Both the position numbers and the translations under genes were made by a program. Under the pieces are notes generated by a model, which was not told the DNA's origin, made no database searches, and worked only from the letters and a program-made list of their open reading frames with translations. Positions 16,060 through 26,824 of a stretch of 64,000 nt of DNA are shown here, in pieces; within the stretch, counting starts at the first letter, position 1, and each line of letters starts with the position of its first letter. Location: assembly GCF_018449575.1 (NCBI RefSeq), contig NZ_JAAVUT010000027.1:1-64000 (forward strand). Reading direction: 5' to 3'. The DNA comes from Sodalis sp. dw_96 (GTDB taxonomy: Bacteria > Pseudomonadota > Gammaproteobacteria > Enterobacterales > Enterobacteriaceae).

Positions 16060-18000
16060 ATGGGACCTTATGTAATGAAGAAGCTTCCGCATTTTTGTAT
16101 TATCTCACCCACCGCCGATCTCACCGAAAATATTGCCGGCATAAAAGCCCATTATGCCGGTAAAGCCAATATCACTATTATCGAATCCAGCCTGACCGGG
16201 ATCGAAGAGACCCTAAAGCAATTACCGCTGGACGATTACGATATTTTCATCAGCCGCGGCGGCATGGTGCGATTGCTGGAGCTTTGTATAAAGCAGCCGA
16301 TTATCGAAATCAAAACCTCGGCCTACGATATTATCGATGCCCTGGCTCCCTACCGAAATCAACCTTGCATTGGCATTGTTGGTTATATCAGCGTTATCAA
16401 TGGCAGCCGTAAGATTGCCGCTATGCTGAATATTCCCCTGAAGATTTTTAGCGTGCCGGATATGTCGTTACCCACCATTAACCGAATTCGTCAGCAGGTG
16501 CATCAGCAAATGGCCAGCGGCGAGGTGGAGCGGCTGATCGGCGATGCCATCAGCACCGATTATTTCGACCTGCCCGCCGAGCGTTGCACTCTGTTGAATA
16601 CCGGCGCGGAATCCATTGAACGGGCGCTGGAAGAGGCCCTTACCGTCTATCGGGGGCTGGCGCGCCAGCGGGTTGAAAACCGCCAGTTGCAAACCCTGAT
16701 TGATGCGGTCAGCAAGGCCATTATCACCGTCAACGGGCGGGGAGAAATTCTGCACAGCAATAGCCAGGCGATGTCCATGCTTGGGTTGACGCAGCGTGCC
16801 GGGGATAACTTGCAGCGCTACCTGACGTTGGGGTCTTTGTCCCGCTTTAACGAACAATATGATGTGAACGAAAGTCTGATTATCGATAGCGGCGCCTATG
16901 GATCCCTGCTGGCCAAGGTGACGCCCATCATTGAAGATGGCGAGACCGACCGGCTGATTATAACCCTGCAAAAAGCCGCCACCGTACGCGGCGAAGAGCA
17001 GGCGATACGCTTAAAGGAAGCGGAAAAACGCAATTTCCAGGCGCGCTATGGTTTCAACGATTTTATCACCGGTCATCCTGAAATGGCGCGCCGGTTGCAA
17101 CTGGCGGCAACCTATGCCAAGACTGATGCCACGATTTTGCTGATTGGTGAGAACGGGACCGGTAAGGAGATCATCGCCCAAAGCATCCATAATGCCAGTG
17201 AGCGCCGGGATAAAATGTTTGTGCCGGTAAATTGCGGAGCCATCCCGCCGGATATTCTGGAAAGCGAGCTGTTCGGTTATGTGGAAGGCGCATTTTCCGG
17301 CGCATCGCGCAAGGGTAAAACCGGGCTGTTTGAACTGGCTCATGGCGGTACGCTGTTTCTGGATGAAATCACCGAGCTGGACAAAAGCCTGCAATCAAAA
17401 CTGCTGCGGGTGTTGCAGGAACGGCAGTTGATCCGCCTGGGATCGGACCGAATTATTCCCATTGATGTGCGCATCATCGCCGCCACCAACCGTAATATCC
17501 AAACGTTTGTCCAGGAAGGCGGCTTTCGCGAAGATCTCTACTACCGTATCAATGTGCTGAAGATTACCGCCATGCCGTTGCGTGAACGACCGGAAGATAT
17601 CCGCGCCATCGGTGAATACTGGTTGAGCCGTTATCGTCGGCGCTATGATTTGCCTCCGCTGCGTCTGGCGGCCGACTTGTGGCGTTTTCTGACCCGTTAC
17701 GACTGGCCGGGCAATGCGCGGCAGTTGGGCAATATTATGGAGCGTTTGGCGCTCTCGGCCGCCGGCGATACGCTGGATCTCGACCAGGCCGCGCTTTACA
17801 TCGAGGATCTCACCGGCGCGCAACAGCATACGGCAAAAAAAGCCTGTAGCCACTGCGATCTCTTGGAGGGTAATTACACGCAGATTCGCCGGGCGATACT
17901 GGAGCGGGTCATTGCCAGACAGGGTTATAACAAAAGCCGTACCGCGCGCATGTTGGATGTGGATCGTACCTCCATTAACCGCTGGTTAATGAAACCTTAG
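16060..18000 (+). CDS. PrpR-like sigma-54-dependent transcriptional activator
   Basis: About 646 residues. The N-terminal PrpR_N sensor domain contains ISRGGMVRLLE and GIVGYISVINGSRKIA. It is followed by a PAS-like segment (about 210-320), then the AAA+ domain with Walker A GENGTGKE, GAFSGA (the sigma-54 contact loop, Ser instead of the usual Thr), GGTLFLDEI and RFREDLYYR-type GFREDLYYRI. A Fis-type helix-turn-helix ends the protein (GYNKSRTARMLDVDRTSINRWL). The start at 16060 has GGAAG upstream; GTG at 16045 is possible. It probably activates the promoter at 13433. Confidence 0.87.
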   Translation: MGPYVMKKLPHFCIISPTADLTENIAGIKAHYAGKANITIIESSLTGIEETLKQLPLDDYDIFISRGGMVRLLELCIKQPIIEIKTSAYDIIDALAPYRNQPCIGIVGYISVINGSRKIAAMLNIPLKIFSVPDMSLPTINRIRQQVHQQMASGEVERLIGDAISTDYFDLPAERCTLLNTGAESIERALEEALTVYRGLARQRVENRQLQTLIDAVSKAIITVNGRGEILHSNSQAMSMLGLTQRAGDNLQRYLTLGSLSRFNEQYDVNESLIIDSGAYGSLLAKVTPIIEDGETDRLIITLQKAATVRGEEQAIRLKEAEKRNFQARYGFNDFITGHPEMARRLQLAATYAKTDATILLIGENGTGKEIIAQSIHNASERRDKMFVPVNCGAIPPDILESELFGYVEGAFSGASRKGKTGLFELAHGGTLFLDEITELDKSLQSKLLRVLQERQLIRLGSDRIIPIDVRIIAATNRNIQTFVQEGGFREDLYYRINVLKITAMPLRERPEDIRAIGEYWLSRYRRRYDLPPLRLAADLWRFLTRYDWPGNARQLGNIMERLALSAAGDTLDLDQAALYIEDLTGAQQHTAKKACSHCDLLEGNYTQIRRAILERVIARQGYNKSRTARMLDVDRTSINRWLMKP

Positions 18001-18112
18001 GGATTGGGCGGAAAATCTGCCCGAGCACTCGGTTGCACCAGGTTATCGTAACGGCCTGCGGCGTCTTATTAACACCATTTCGACTATACGCTATGTAATA
18101 GGTCCATATTTG

Positions 18113-18196
18113 CCTCGCTCCTTAGGTCCTTAGCGTCTTAGTACTCTAATTCCCCCATTCCCTCATTCCCGAATCCCCTGATTCCTAACTTCCACT
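18113..18196. repeat. degenerate 8-bp tandem repeat upstream of metA
   Basis: From 18113 the sequence steps in 8-base units: CTTAGGTC, CTTAGCGT, CTTAGTAC, TCTAATTC, CCCCATTC, CCTCATTC, CCGAATCC, CCTGATTC, CTAACTTC. The period is clear although the unit drifts. It lies in an otherwise featureless 384-bp stretch between the sigma-54 activator gene and the MetJ boxes. Confidence 0.6.
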
Positions 18197-18384
18197 ATCC
18201 GCCGATCATCGTCAAGAATCCGTTTTTTGCGCATTAAAAGCCTTTTTTACTATATCAATCAGATATTTATAAAATAACGGCCGAGAAACGTTCATTAAGC
18301 TAAAATAGTGATTAAGATGAAACATTTTCAACTTATGGTTGAATACTCGACATCATTTAGCAAAAGCGGTATGGTCGGGCATCT

Positions 18385-18408
18385 GGATGTCTAAACGTAT
18401 AAACGTAT
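18385..18408 (+). promoter_or_regulatory. three tandem MetJ boxes (metA operator)
   Basis: GGATGTCT, AAACGTAT and AAACGTAT are three abutting 8-mers related to the MetJ consensus AGACGTCT, 19 bases before the metA start codon. Methionine repressor with S-adenosylmethionine binds such arrays cooperatively. Confidence 0.8.
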
Positions 18409-18427
18409 GCTTTGAGGTTCTAAGGTT

Positions 18428-19357
18428 ATGCCGATTCGGGTTCTTGATGAGTTGCCGGCAGTAAATTTTCTGCGCAATGAAAATGTCTTTGTGATGACGA
18501 CTTCACGTGCCAGCACGCAGGAAATCCGTCCGTTGAAGGTATTGATACTCAATCTGATGCCGAAAAAAATCGAGACGGAGAACCAATTCCTGCGTTTATT
18601 ATCCAATTCGCCGCTCCAGATTGATATTCAACTGTTGCGCATCGACGGCCATGAGTCGAAAAATACGCCGGCGCAGCATCTCAATACCTTTTACTGCGAC
18701 TTTGAGGACATACAGGACCAGAATTACGACGGCCTGGTGGTTACCGGTGCGCCGCTGGGGCTGGTGGATTTCAGCGATGTGGTTTACTGGCCGCAGATAG
18801 CCAGGATCCTGCAATGGTCGAAAGATCATGTCACATCGACACTGTTTGTCTGTTGGGCGGTACAAGCCGCGCTGAATATTTTGTACGACATCCCCAAAAT
18901 GACCCGCCAGGTAAAACTGGCCGGGGTTTATCAGCACAATACCCTCAAGCCCCACGGATTGCTGACCCGCGGTTTTGATGAGACGTTCCTCGCGCCCCAT
19001 TCCCGTTATGCGGATTTCCCTACCGACGTTATCCGCCGCTATACCGATCTGGAGATCCTGGCGGAGTCCGAGCAAACCGGTGCGTACCTGTTTGCCAGCA
19101 AGGACAAACGGCTGGCCTTTGTCACGGGTCATCCCGAATATGACGCCCTTACCCTGGCCAGCGAATACCATCGGGATCTGGCCGCCGGCCTGGATCCTTT
19201 GATGCCGGTTAATTATTTTCCGGATGATAATCCCGACCTGACGCCGAAAGCCAGCTGGCGGAGCCACGGGCATCTGCTGTTTGCCAATTGGCTCAATTAT
19301 TACGTTTATCAAATCACGCCGTTCGATTTGCGCAATATGAATCCCACCGTCGATTAA
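18428..19357 (+). CDS. metA: homoserine O-succinyltransferase
   Basis: A 309-residue MetA that matches E. coli MetA along its whole length, starting [20 protein letters not shown]. It transfers succinyl from succinyl-CoA to homoserine, the first committed step of methionine synthesis, in the cytoplasm. The active-site Cys lies in [11 protein letters not shown] and the catalytic His/Glu in FVTGHPEYD. MetJ boxes precede it. In E. coli aceBAK follows; here the next gene is edd on the opposite strand. Confidence 0.97.
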   Translation: MPIRVLDELPAVNFLRNENVFVMTTSRASTQEIRPLKVLILNLMPKKIETENQFLRLLSNSPLQIDIQLLRIDGHESKNTPAQHLNTFYCDFEDIQDQNYDGLVVTGAPLGLVDFSDVVYWPQIARILQWSKDHVTSTLFVCWAVQAALNILYDIPKMTRQVKLAGVYQHNTLKPHGLLTRGFDETFLAPHSRYADFPTDVIRRYTDLEILAESEQTGAYLFASKDKRLAFVTGHPEYDALTLASEYHRDLAAGLDPLMPVNYFPDDNPDLTPKASWRSHGHLLFANWLNYYVYQITPFDLRNMNPTVD

Positions 19358-19393
19358 TGCCGGGCCGGACTCCGCAATGTCAGTGACGTAGAG

Positions 19394-21205
19394 TTAGAGA
19401 ACGATGCAACTGGCGCCCTGTTCGGCTCCCGAGAGCTGACTGCGCAGGGCGCCGAACAGTTCCCGTCCGCTGCCGATATGGCCGGCGCTTAAATCGGGCA
19501 ATGTGACGATACGTTGGGACAGTTCGCTTTCGTCCACCAGCAGTGACAACTCGCCGGTGACGCCATTCACCCGCACCACATCTCCGGTGCGTACTTTCGC
19601 CAGCAACCCGCCGTTATAAGCCTCCGGCGTAACGTGAATTGCCGAGGGAACTTTGCCCGAGGCCCCCGAGAGACGCCCATCGGTCACCAGCGCTATATTA
19701 TAACCGCGATCCAGCAGGACACCCAGTGGCGGCATCAGTTTGTGCAGCTCCGGCATCCCGTTGGCGCGAGGGCCCTGATAACGCACCACGATGACACAGT
19801 CTTTATTCAACTGGCCGGCATCAAAGGCCGGACCGACGTCATGCTGGCTCTCGAACACCACCGCGGGCGCTTCGATAACCTGGTTGACGAGGGGTACGGC
19901 GGAGGTCTTCATTACCGCACGCCCCAGATTGCCGTCCAATACCTTGGTGCCACCGTGATGTTCAAAGGGGCTTTCAAGGGAGGAAATCACTTTCGCATCC
20001 AAGGAGGTTTCCGGACTTTCACGCCAGGCCAGGGTCCCCTGATCCAACCAGGGTTCAAGGGTATAGCGGCTTAAGCCGAATCCGGCAACGGTATTGACGT
20101 CTTCATTGAGCAAGCCGCCTTTCAGCAGTTCGCGAATGACTAATTGAACGCCGCCGGCATCGTGGAATTGATTGATGTCCGCCGGACCGTTCGGATAAAT
20201 CCGCGCCAGCAAAGGCACCGAGTCGGAGAGTTCGGAAAAATCGTCCCAGTTGATGATGATGCCGGCGGCGCGGGCCATGGCCACCAGATGCATGGTGTGA
20301 TTGGTTGAACCGCCGGTGGTGAGCAGCGCCACGATACCGTTTACGATAACCTTTTCATCCACCAGCCGGCCGACGGGCAGATAATTGCCGCTGTTTTCAG
20401 TCAGACGGGTGACCTGGACGGCAGCGGCATCGGTCAATGCGTCACGCAGCGGGGTATTCGGCTGAATAAAGGAGGAGCCGGGCAGGTGCAGGCCCATCAT
20501 TTCCATCACCATCTGGTTAGAGTTGGCGGTGCCGTAAAAAGTACAGGTACCGGCGCTATGATAAGATTCCGCCTCCGCTTCCAGCATGGCGGCCCGATCC
20601 AGTTTACCTTCGGCGTAGAGCTGGCGGACCCGGACTTTTTCCTTGTTCGGTAAACCGCTGGCCATGGGGCCGGCCGGTACGAATACCGCCGGCAGATGGC
20701 CGAAAGATAACGCCGCCATCACCAGACCGGGGACTATCTTGTCGCAAATACCCAGGTACAGCGCCCCGTCGAACATGTTGTGGGATAAGCCGATGGCCGC
20801 CGACATGGCAATAATCTCGCGGCTCATGAGCGATAGCTCCATTCCGTCCTGGCCCTGGGTCACCCCGTCGCACATTGCCGGAACGCCGGCCGCCACCTGG
20901 CCCACCGCGCCGGCTCCATGCAAAGCGGCTTTCAACCGTTCCGGATAGTGTTCGTAGGGTTGATGGGCGGAAAGCATGTCGTTATAGGCGGTGATAATGG
21001 CGATGTCATTATGGGTCAGGTTTTTCAGCGCGGACTTATCGTCGGGCTGGCAGGCGGCAAAACCATGGGCCAGGTTGCCGCAGGCTAATTGGGCGCGGTG
21101 GACCGTTTTGGTCCGTGCATCATGGATGCGTGCCAGGTAAGCGGCGCGGGTGGATGTGGAACGGTCAATGATACGTTGCGTCACACGGGCTACGGTAGGA
21201 TTCAT
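19394..21205 (-). CDS. edd: phosphogluconate dehydratase
   Basis: A 603-residue IlvD/Edd-family 4Fe-4S enzyme that makes 2-keto-3-deoxy-6-phosphogluconate from 6-phosphogluconate (Entner-Doudoroff pathway). It aligns end to end with E. coli Edd. Cluster-type Cys residues lie in [30 protein letters not shown] and [12 protein letters not shown]. The start MNPTVARVT at 21205 matches E. coli; an in-frame extension to 21286 is not needed. eda is not beside it. With gntK it makes a gluconate-to-KDPG route. It occupies the position of aceBAK-iclR in E. coli. Confidence 0.96.
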   Translation of the reverse strand: MNPTVARVTQRIIDRSTSTRAAYLARIHDARTKTVHRAQLACGNLAHGFAACQPDDKSALKNLTHNDIAIITAYNDMLSAHQPYEHYPERLKAALHGAGAVGQVAAGVPAMCDGVTQGQDGMELSLMSREIIAMSAAIGLSHNMFDGALYLGICDKIVPGLVMAALSFGHLPAVFVPAGPMASGLPNKEKVRVRQLYAEGKLDRAAMLEAEAESYHSAGTCTFYGTANSNQMVMEMMGLHLPGSSFIQPNTPLRDALTDAAAVQVTRLTENSGNYLPVGRLVDEKVIVNGIVALLTTGGSTNHTMHLVAMARAAGIIINWDDFSELSDSVPLLARIYPNGPADINQFHDAGGVQLVIRELLKGGLLNEDVNTVAGFGLSRYTLEPWLDQGTLAWRESPETSLDAKVISSLESPFEHHGGTKVLDGNLGRAVMKTSAVPLVNQVIEAPAVVFESQHDVGPAFDAGQLNKDCVIVVRYQGPRANGMPELHKLMPPLGVLLDRGYNIALVTDGRLSGASGKVPSAIHVTPEAYNGGLLAKVRTGDVVRVNGVTGELSLLVDESELSQRIVTLPDLSAGHIGSGRELFGALRSQLSGAEQGASCIVL

Positions 21206-21331
21206 ACATGCCTCACTTAAGATTGAACGGTTCAGACGCGCCTTTGCGGGCAGCGCTGAACAACGGAATGTGTTGTCCGATGGCACATCAGGATGCTTTT
21301 GCGCTTTTATTATTAAAATATGTCGGTAGCG

Positions 21332-21355
21332 GTGCCGCCTGACGGCGCTTTTTTT
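21332..21355 (+). terminator. orphan plus-strand terminator upstream of edd
   Basis: GTGCCG pairs with CGGCGC (one G-T pair) around CCTGA, followed by seven T. No plus-strand gene lies just upstream, so this may be a leftover of genes formerly between metA and metH, or chance. Confidence 0.4.
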
Positions 21356-21451
21356 CGGTTGGCCCCCAGAAAGGCCGGTGCTTTCATTGCTATCTCAACC
21401 GGAACTCGCGTCGGAATATCAAATTTGAATCGTTTCAGCTACTAAGAACTT

Positions 21452-21488
21452 AAAAAGCCGGAGGTCCAAAAACTCGGGCTCATCCGGC
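21452..21488 (-). terminator. gntK terminator
   Basis: On the minus strand GCCGGA pairs with TCCGGC and is followed by five T. It lies 68 bases beyond the gntK stop. Confidence 0.6.
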
Positions 21489-21497
21489 CTGGTATCA

Positions 21498-21517
21498 AAT
21501 GTAAAATCCTTTACATT
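21498..21517. repeat. perfect inverted repeat between gntK and edd
   Basis: AATGTAAA and TTTACATT are separated by ATCC. It could be an operator for edd or part of the gntK transcript end. The rest of the 350-bp gap 21206-21555 holds the two terminator-like stems and no gene. Confidence 0.45.
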
Positions 21518-21555
21518 CTTTAAGACGATGATAACGGCATCGCCGGCCGTCTGGA

Positions 21556-22092
21556 TCAGCGGGCGTTTTGCTGATTAAAATGCCGAATATAATTCAGGGT
21601 ATCGTCGATCACTTTTTCAACCGGCTGGGCGATATTGACCACGAACACATCCGGTTCATCCGCTCCCGGCTCTTCCAGGGTATCGAACTGGGTCACCAGC
21701 ATCTCGGATTTGAAAAAATGACCTTTACGGGCCTTCATTCGTTCTTCGATCACCTCGAAGCTGCCCTTAAGGTAGATGAACGATAAGTTGTCATTGCCCA
21801 CCCGCAGGCGGTCGCGATACTGCTTTTTCAGCGACGAACAGACGATGATGGAGACCGCGTTGGTGCGCTGCATGGCAAAAGCAGCGTCGTTAATCGCCGC
21901 CAGCCAGGGCGCGCGGTCGTCATCGTTCAGCGCATGGCCCGCCGCCATCTTTTCGATATTGGCGCGGGGATGGAGAAAATCACCATCCAGGAAAGCGGCC
22001 GATAGCTCACGGGCCAGGGCACTGGCCACGACGGATTTACCGCTGCCTGAAACGCCCATTAAGACGAAGATATGATTGGATGTAGTTGTCAT
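21556..22092 (-). CDS. gntK: gluconokinase
   Basis: A 178-residue P-loop kinase of the GntK/IdnK family. Walker A is GVSGSGKS near the N terminus, followed by LDGDFLHPRANIEKM, ICSSLKKQYRDRLR and FKSEMLVTQFDTLEEP. It phosphorylates gluconate to 6-phosphogluconate in the cytoplasm, the substrate of Edd encoded downstream on the same strand. A gluconate-repressor operator sits 33 bases upstream. No gluconate permease gene is adjacent. Confidence 0.94.
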   Translation of the reverse strand: MTTTSNHIFVLMGVSGSGKSVVASALARELSAAFLDGDFLHPRANIEKMAAGHALNDDDRAPWLAAINDAAFAMQRTNAVSIIVCSSLKKQYRDRLRVGNDNLSFIYLKGSFEVIEERMKARKGHFFKSEMLVTQFDTLEEPGADEPDVFVVNIAQPVEKVIDDTLNYIRHFNQQNAR

Positions 22093-22124
22093 CGTATGGC
22101 TCCGGGCCAGCTAAAAGTTCAGTG

Positions 22125-22140
22125 ATGTTACCGGTAACAT
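22125..22140. promoter_or_regulatory. gluconate repressor (LacI-type GntR) operator
   Basis: ATGTTACCGGTAACAT is a perfect 16-bp palindrome. It matches the known operator of the E. coli gluconate repressor (ATGTTACCSATAACAT type), 33 bases upstream of the gntK start. Confidence 0.85.
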
Positions 22141-22276
22141 TATGCGTGTTTTTTTATCGGTTTCTAGCGACATCAACGACTTTTATTTTCTTCTGTGATC
22201 TGCTTCAAATTATAAGAGCAATATGAAACATAACTTTTACATTAAGTGGCGTTTTTTTAAACTAGCGGGTGATAAC

Positions 22277-22289
22277 TGAAAAAGTCTCA
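22277..22289. promoter_or_regulatory. possible MetR site upstream of metH
   Basis: TGAAAAAGTCTCA differs by one base from the MetR consensus TGAA-N5-TTCA. It lies about 255 bases before metH, with a dispersed repeat between. Weak evidence. Confidence 0.3.
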
Positions 22290-22360
22290 TGAACCGCCAT
22301 CTTCGCTCTCGCTTAACTTATGTTAGGATGTTCTGCCTATTTTGGCTCAATATTTGACGC

Positions 22361-22518
22361 TATACCCAAGATAACTCAAGTTACAGGAAGGCGGCGACGC
22401 GGCGATAAATCTGTTTGGAACAGATTTGAACGCTGCTTGCAGCGGCCCCGAAGGGGCGAGGCCCAGGGAGGGGCCGAGTATTGCCAACGCACCTGCAACT
22501 TGAAGTATAACGGGTATA
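22361..22518. repeat. dispersed palindromic repeat, copy 1 (long form)
   Basis: A 158-bp element with terminal TATACCC/GGGTATA and inner ends ACTCAAGTTACAGGAAGG and CCTGCAACTTGAAGT that are imperfect inverted repeats. The core is GC-rich with GGCCCCGAAGGGGC. Four further copies occur in the window. It resembles a non-autonomous MITE-type repeat; no transposase is encoded. Confidence 0.8.
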
Positions 22519-22543
22519 TTTTTTCTGCGGTGGATGGGTAACA

Positions 22544-25500
22544 GTGAACAATCGAACTGACGGACTTCGCCGGCAATTGGCCCAGCGCATCATGGTGCTG
22601 GACGGCGCCATGGGCACCATGATTCAGAGCTACCGGCTGGAGGAAGCGGACTACCGGGGCGAGCGTTTCGCCCAGTGGCCCAGTGATTTGAAGGGCAATA
22701 ACGATTTGCTGGTGCTCAGCAAGCCCGAGGTGATTTCCGCTATTCACTACGCCTATCTGGAGGCGGGCGCCGACATCCTGGAAACCAATACCTTTAACTC
22801 CACCGCCATCGCCATGGCCGATTATCATATGGAATCGCTGGCCGGCGAACTCAATGTCGAAGCCGCCCGCCTGGCACGTCAGTGCGCCGACGAATGGACG
22901 GCGCGCACCCCGGAGAAACCGCGTTATGTTGCCGGCGTACTGGGTCCCACCAACCGTACCGCCTCGATATCCCCCGATGTAAACGATCCGGCTTTTCGCA
23001 ACGTGACCTTTGACCAGTTAGTGAATGCTTACAGAGAGTCGGTGCACGGGCTGGTGGAGGGGGGCGTGGATTTGATTATGGTGGAAACCATCTTTGATAC
23101 CCTCAATGCCAAGGCGGCCATCTTCGCCATTGAAACCGAATTTGAAGCCATGGGCGTGGAGTTGCCGGTGATGATTTCCGGCACCATCACCGATGCCTCG
23201 GGACGGACGCTGTCCGGCCAGACCACCGAAGCCTTTTATAACTCCCTGAGGCACGCCAGACCGCTGTCGTTTGGTTTGAACTGCGCCCTTGGCCCGGATG
23301 AGCTGCGGCAGTATGTCGCCGAGTTGTCCAGAATCGCCGACTGTTATATCAGCGCCCATCCCAATGCCGGATTACCCAATGCCTTCGGCGAATACGATCT
23401 CGGCCCCGATGTCATGGCCAAGCAGATCAAGGAATGGGCCGGCGCCGGTTTTTTGAATATCGTCGGCGGCTGCTGCGGCACCACGCCGGAACATATCGCC
23501 GCCATGGTCCGCGCCATTGAGGGCATCCCGCCGCGCCGGTTGCCGGATCGGCCGGTAGCCTGCCGCCTGGCGGGGCTGGAACCCCTTAACATCGATAAAG
23601 ACACGCTGTTTGTGAATGTGGGCGAGCGCACCAATGTCACCGGCTCGGCGCGTTTTAAACGGCTGATAAAAGAAGAAAAATATAATGAAGCCCTGGCCGT
23701 GGCCCTGCAGCAGGTGGAAAGCGGCGCGCAGGTGATCGATATCAACATGGATGAAGGCATGCTGGATTCCGAAGCCGCCATGGTGCGTTTCCTGAGCCTT
23801 ATCGCCGGAGAACCGGATATCGCCCGCGTGCCCATCATGATCGATTCGTCCAAATGGGATGTTATCGAGCAAGGCCTGAAATGCATCCAGGGTAAAGGCA
23901 TCGTCAACTCCATCTCCATGAAGGAGGGGGAGGAGATTTTTATCCACCATGCCCGCCTGGTGCGCCGTTATGGCGCCGCGATGGTGGTGATGGCCTTTGA
24001 CGAGGATGGGCAGGCGGATACCCGTGCGCGCAAAATCGCCATTTGCCGCCGGGCTTACCGGATCCTGACCGAGACGGTGGGCTTTCCGCCGGAAGATATC
24101 ATTTTTGATCCGAATATCTTTGCCATCGCCACCGGTATTGAGGAGCATAACAATTATGCGATGGATTTCATCGGCGCCTGTGCCGATATCAAGGCCGAAC
24201 TGCCTCACGCGCTGATTTCCGGCGGCGTCTCCAACGTGTCTTTCTCGTTTCGCGGCAATGAACCGGTCCGGGAAGCCATCCATGCGGTATTCCTTTATCA
24301 TGCTATCCGCAACGGTATGGATATGGGCATCGTCAATGCCGGTCAACTGGCCATTTATGACGACCTGTCGGCGGAGTTGCGCGAGGCGGTGGAGGATGTG
24401 GTGCTTAATCGCCGCGCCGACGGTACCGAACGGCTGCTGGAATTGGCGGAGAAGTACCGCGGCGGCAAAGCCGACGAGGTCAGCAAGCAACAGCAGGCGG
24501 AATGGCGCGGATGGCCGGTGATAAAACGCCTTGAGTACGCCTTGATAAAAGGGATTACCGAGTTTATCGAGCCGGATACCGAAGAAGCGCGGCAACAGGC
24601 GGCTCAGCCCATCGAGGTCATCGAAGGCCCTTTGATGTCCGGCATGAACGTGGTGGGGGATCTGTTTGGCGCAGGCAAGATGTTTTTGCCGCAGGTGGTG
24701 AAATCGGCGCGGGTCATGAAGCAGGCGGTGGCGTATCTGGAACCCTTTATCCAGGCCGGCAAGCAGCAAAAAAAGGCGGCGGGCAAAGTCCTGCTGGCGA
24801 CGGTGAAAGGCGATGTCCACGACATCGGCAAAAATATCGTCGGCGTGGTTTTGCAATGCAATAACTACGAAATCATCGATTTGGGCGTTATGGTTCCGAT
24901 GGATAAGATCCTGAAAACCGCCCGGGAAATGAACGTGGATATCATCGGCCTGTCCGGCTTGATCACGCCGTCGCTGGATGAAATGGTCAACGTCGCCAAG
25001 GAGATGGAACGGCAGGGATTTACGTTGCCGCTGCTGATTGGCGGTGCAACCACCTCCAAGGCCCATACCGCGGTGAAAATCGAGCGCAACTACAGCGGAC
25101 CGACGATATATGTGCAAAACGCGTCCCGTAGCGTTGGGGTGGTTTCCGCACTGCTGTCCGATACGCAACGGGACGAATTTGTGCGGAAAACCCGCAGCGA
25201 GTATGACACGGTGCGTATCCAGCACGCTCGTAAAAAACCCCGTACTCCCCCGGTGACCTTACAGGCCGCGCGGGACAACGACGCCGCCATGGACTGGGAA
25301 GATTACACTCCGCCGGTGGCGCACCGTCTGGGCGTACAGGCGGTGACGGCATCCATTGAGACCTTGCGCAATTATATCGACTGGACGCCGTTTTTTATGA
25401 CCTGGTCGCTGGCGGGTAAATACCCGCGCTTGCTGCAGGACGAGGTGATCGGCGAAGAAGCCCGGCGGCTGTTTGCCGACGCCAACGCCATGCTGGATAA

Positions 25501-26227
25501 GCTCTCCGCCGAAAAATCACTGCTCCCGCGTGGCGTGGTGGGACTGTTTCCCGCCAACCGGGTGGGGGACGATATTGAAATCTATCGGGATGAAAGCCGC
25601 CGCGAGGTTATCGCCGTCAGCCATCATTTGCGCCAACAGACTGAAAAAACCGAGTTCGCCAATTACTGCCTGGCGGATTTCGTGGCGCCGAAATCCAGCG
25701 GCAAGGCGGATTATCTCGGCGCTTTTGCCGTGACCGCCGGTTTGGAAGAAGACAAGCTGGCGGCGGACTATGACGCCCAGAACGACGATTACAATAAAAT
25801 CATGGTCAAAGCCTTGTCCGATCGGTTGGCCGAGGCGTTTGCCGAATACCTGCACGAACGGGTGCGTAAAGTGTATTGGGGATATGCCGCCACGGAAAAT
25901 CTCAGTAATGACGAGCTGATTCGGGAAAATTATCAGGGTATCCGCCCGGCACCGGGTTATCCCGCCTGTCCCGATCATACGGAAAAAGAGGCCATCTGGG
26001 GATTGCTCAACGTTGACGAAAATACCGGAATGCGGTTGACCGAATCTTACGCCATGTGGCCTGGGGCGGCGGTTTCCGGCTGGTATTTCAGCCACCCCGA
26101 CAGCAAATATTATGCCGTGGCGCAAATTCAGCGCGATCAGGTGGAGGACTATGCCGCCCGAAAAAATATGCCGGTGGCGGAAGTTGAACGCTGGCTGGCG
26201 CCCAATCTGGGCTACGATGCCGACTGA
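22544..26227 (+). CDS. metH: cobalamin-dependent methionine synthase
   Basis: A 1227-residue, full-length MetH. Domains in order: homocysteine-binding with zinc Cys residues (GLNCALG and GGCCGT, about 1-330); methyltetrahydrofolate-binding ([13 protein letters not shown], about 355-615); cobalamin cap and binding, with the axial His at residue 759 in GDVHDIGKN (about 650-895); and the AdoMet reactivation domain (about 900-1227, PGYPACPDH). It transfers methyl from 5-methyltetrahydrofolate to homocysteine in the cytoplasm. The usual divergent neighbour iclR is absent; a repeat lies directly before the gene. Confidence 0.98.
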   Translation: MNNRTDGLRRQLAQRIMVLDGAMGTMIQSYRLEEADYRGERFAQWPSDLKGNNDLLVLSKPEVISAIHYAYLEAGADILETNTFNSTAIAMADYHMESLAGELNVEAARLARQCADEWTARTPEKPRYVAGVLGPTNRTASISPDVNDPAFRNVTFDQLVNAYRESVHGLVEGGVDLIMVETIFDTLNAKAAIFAIETEFEAMGVELPVMISGTITDASGRTLSGQTTEAFYNSLRHARPLSFGLNCALGPDELRQYVAELSRIADCYISAHPNAGLPNAFGEYDLGPDVMAKQIKEWAGAGFLNIVGGCCGTTPEHIAAMVRAIEGIPPRRLPDRPVACRLAGLEPLNIDKDTLFVNVGERTNVTGSARFKRLIKEEKYNEALAVALQQVESGAQVIDINMDEGMLDSEAAMVRFLSLIAGEPDIARVPIMIDSSKWDVIEQGLKCIQGKGIVNSISMKEGEEIFIHHARLVRRYGAAMVVMAFDEDGQADTRARKIAICRRAYRILTETVGFPPEDIIFDPNIFAIATGIEEHNNYAMDFIGACADIKAELPHALISGGVSNVSFSFRGNEPVREAIHAVFLYHAIRNGMDMGIVNAGQLAIYDDLSAELREAVEDVVLNRRADGTERLLELAEKYRGGKADEVSKQQQAEWRGWPVIKRLEYALIKGITEFIEPDTEEARQQAAQPIEVIEGPLMSGMNVVGDLFGAGKMFLPQVVKSARVMKQAVAYLEPFIQAGKQQKKAAGKVLLATVKGDVHDIGKNIVGVVLQCNNYEIIDLGVMVPMDKILKTAREMNVDIIGLSGLITPSLDEMVNVAKEMERQGFTLPLLIGGATTSKAHTAVKIERNYSGPTIYVQNASRSVGVVSALLSDTQRDEFVRKTRSEYDTVRIQHARKKPRTPPVTLQAARDNDAAMDWEDYTPPVAHRLGVQAVTASIETLRNYIDWTPFFMTWSLAGKYPRLLQDEVIGEEARRLFADANAMLDKLSAEKSLLPRGVVGLFPANRVGDDIEIYRDESRREVIAVSHHLRQQTEKTEFANYCLADFVAPKSSGKADYLGAFAVTAGLEEDKLAADYDAQNDDYNKIMVKALSDRLAEAFAEYLHERVRKVYWGYAATENLSNDELIRENYQGIRPAPGYPACPDHTEKEAIWGLLNVDENTGMRLTESYAMWPGAAVSGWYFSHPDSKYYAVAQIQRDQVEDYAARKNMPVAEVERWLAPNLGYDAD

Positions 26228-26248
26228 AGATTTCTCATCGGGGGCAGG

Positions 26249-26276
26249 AAAGCAATCCTTCGGGATTGCTTTTACT
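26249..26276 (+). terminator. metH terminator
   Basis: AAAGCAATCC pairs with GGATTGCTTT around a TTCG tetraloop, followed by T residues, 21 bases after the metH stop. Confidence 0.85.
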
Positions 26277-26665
26277 TCTTAAAATACCCATTTATTGACC
26301 ATGGTCAGAATGTTTAACATTGAATTTATTAGCAATATTGATTTTATAATAAGAATCATACACCGCTAATTAATTGTGGCTAATAATATAATTATTTTAC
26401 CTATTCTCCCGCCGGCGTTAGATTGATCTAAGCAAAGCGGCATTATAATCAAAACGCTAATTATTATATTAAATGTAATTGTTCATATCTTTATTTAAAT
26501 TATTATTTTTTTGGAAGCAGTCTGAGCGGTCGGCAGATATTAACGATTAACCCATAGGACATAATATATTTCACGATAACGGGAGATAATTCCCGTTATC
26601 GGCAGTTATGAACCGGCGGCGTTAATGGTTTTTGGACTCATAAATATGGCAAATTGGGGTGGTAT
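26277..26665. other. AT-rich intergenic stretch without a gene
   Basis: A markedly AT-rich segment after metH, unlike the flanking coding DNA. TGACCATGGTCA at 26296-26307 is a perfect 12-bp palindrome. I see no gene. The AT content suggests a seam of the inserted module that follows. Confidence 0.4.
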
Positions 26666-26791
26666 ATGGACCAACATGAAGAGAAGATTTTCCTGGCAAA
26701 TTTAGTGGCTGCATTCAGAACAACGCAGCGATATATGAAGCGTAATTATCTGCCCGGTAAAGGAATGGAGAAAACAGCGCCACGTTCCTGA
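26666..26791 (+). CDS. small hypothetical protein, 41 residues
   Basis: ATG at 26666 preceded by GGGGTGG, with a reading frame MDQHEEKIFLANLVAAF... ending at TGA 26789-26791. It is basic at its C terminus and has no recognisable domain. It ends 33 bases before the Dabb gene on the same strand and could be cotranscribed. It may equally be chance. Confidence 0.3.
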   Translation: MDQHEEKIFLANLVAAFRTTQRYMKRNYLPGKGMEKTAPRS

Positions 26792-26824
26792 AGGAAACCC
26801 CTTCTATGACGGTGAGAGGTTAAG

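Noticed and set aside
23372-25225. 617-codon open frame on the minus strand inside metH
   Set aside because: Antisense shadow of a GC-rich, strongly codon-biased gene; the sense frame is an end-to-end MetH and the antisense protein has no domain.
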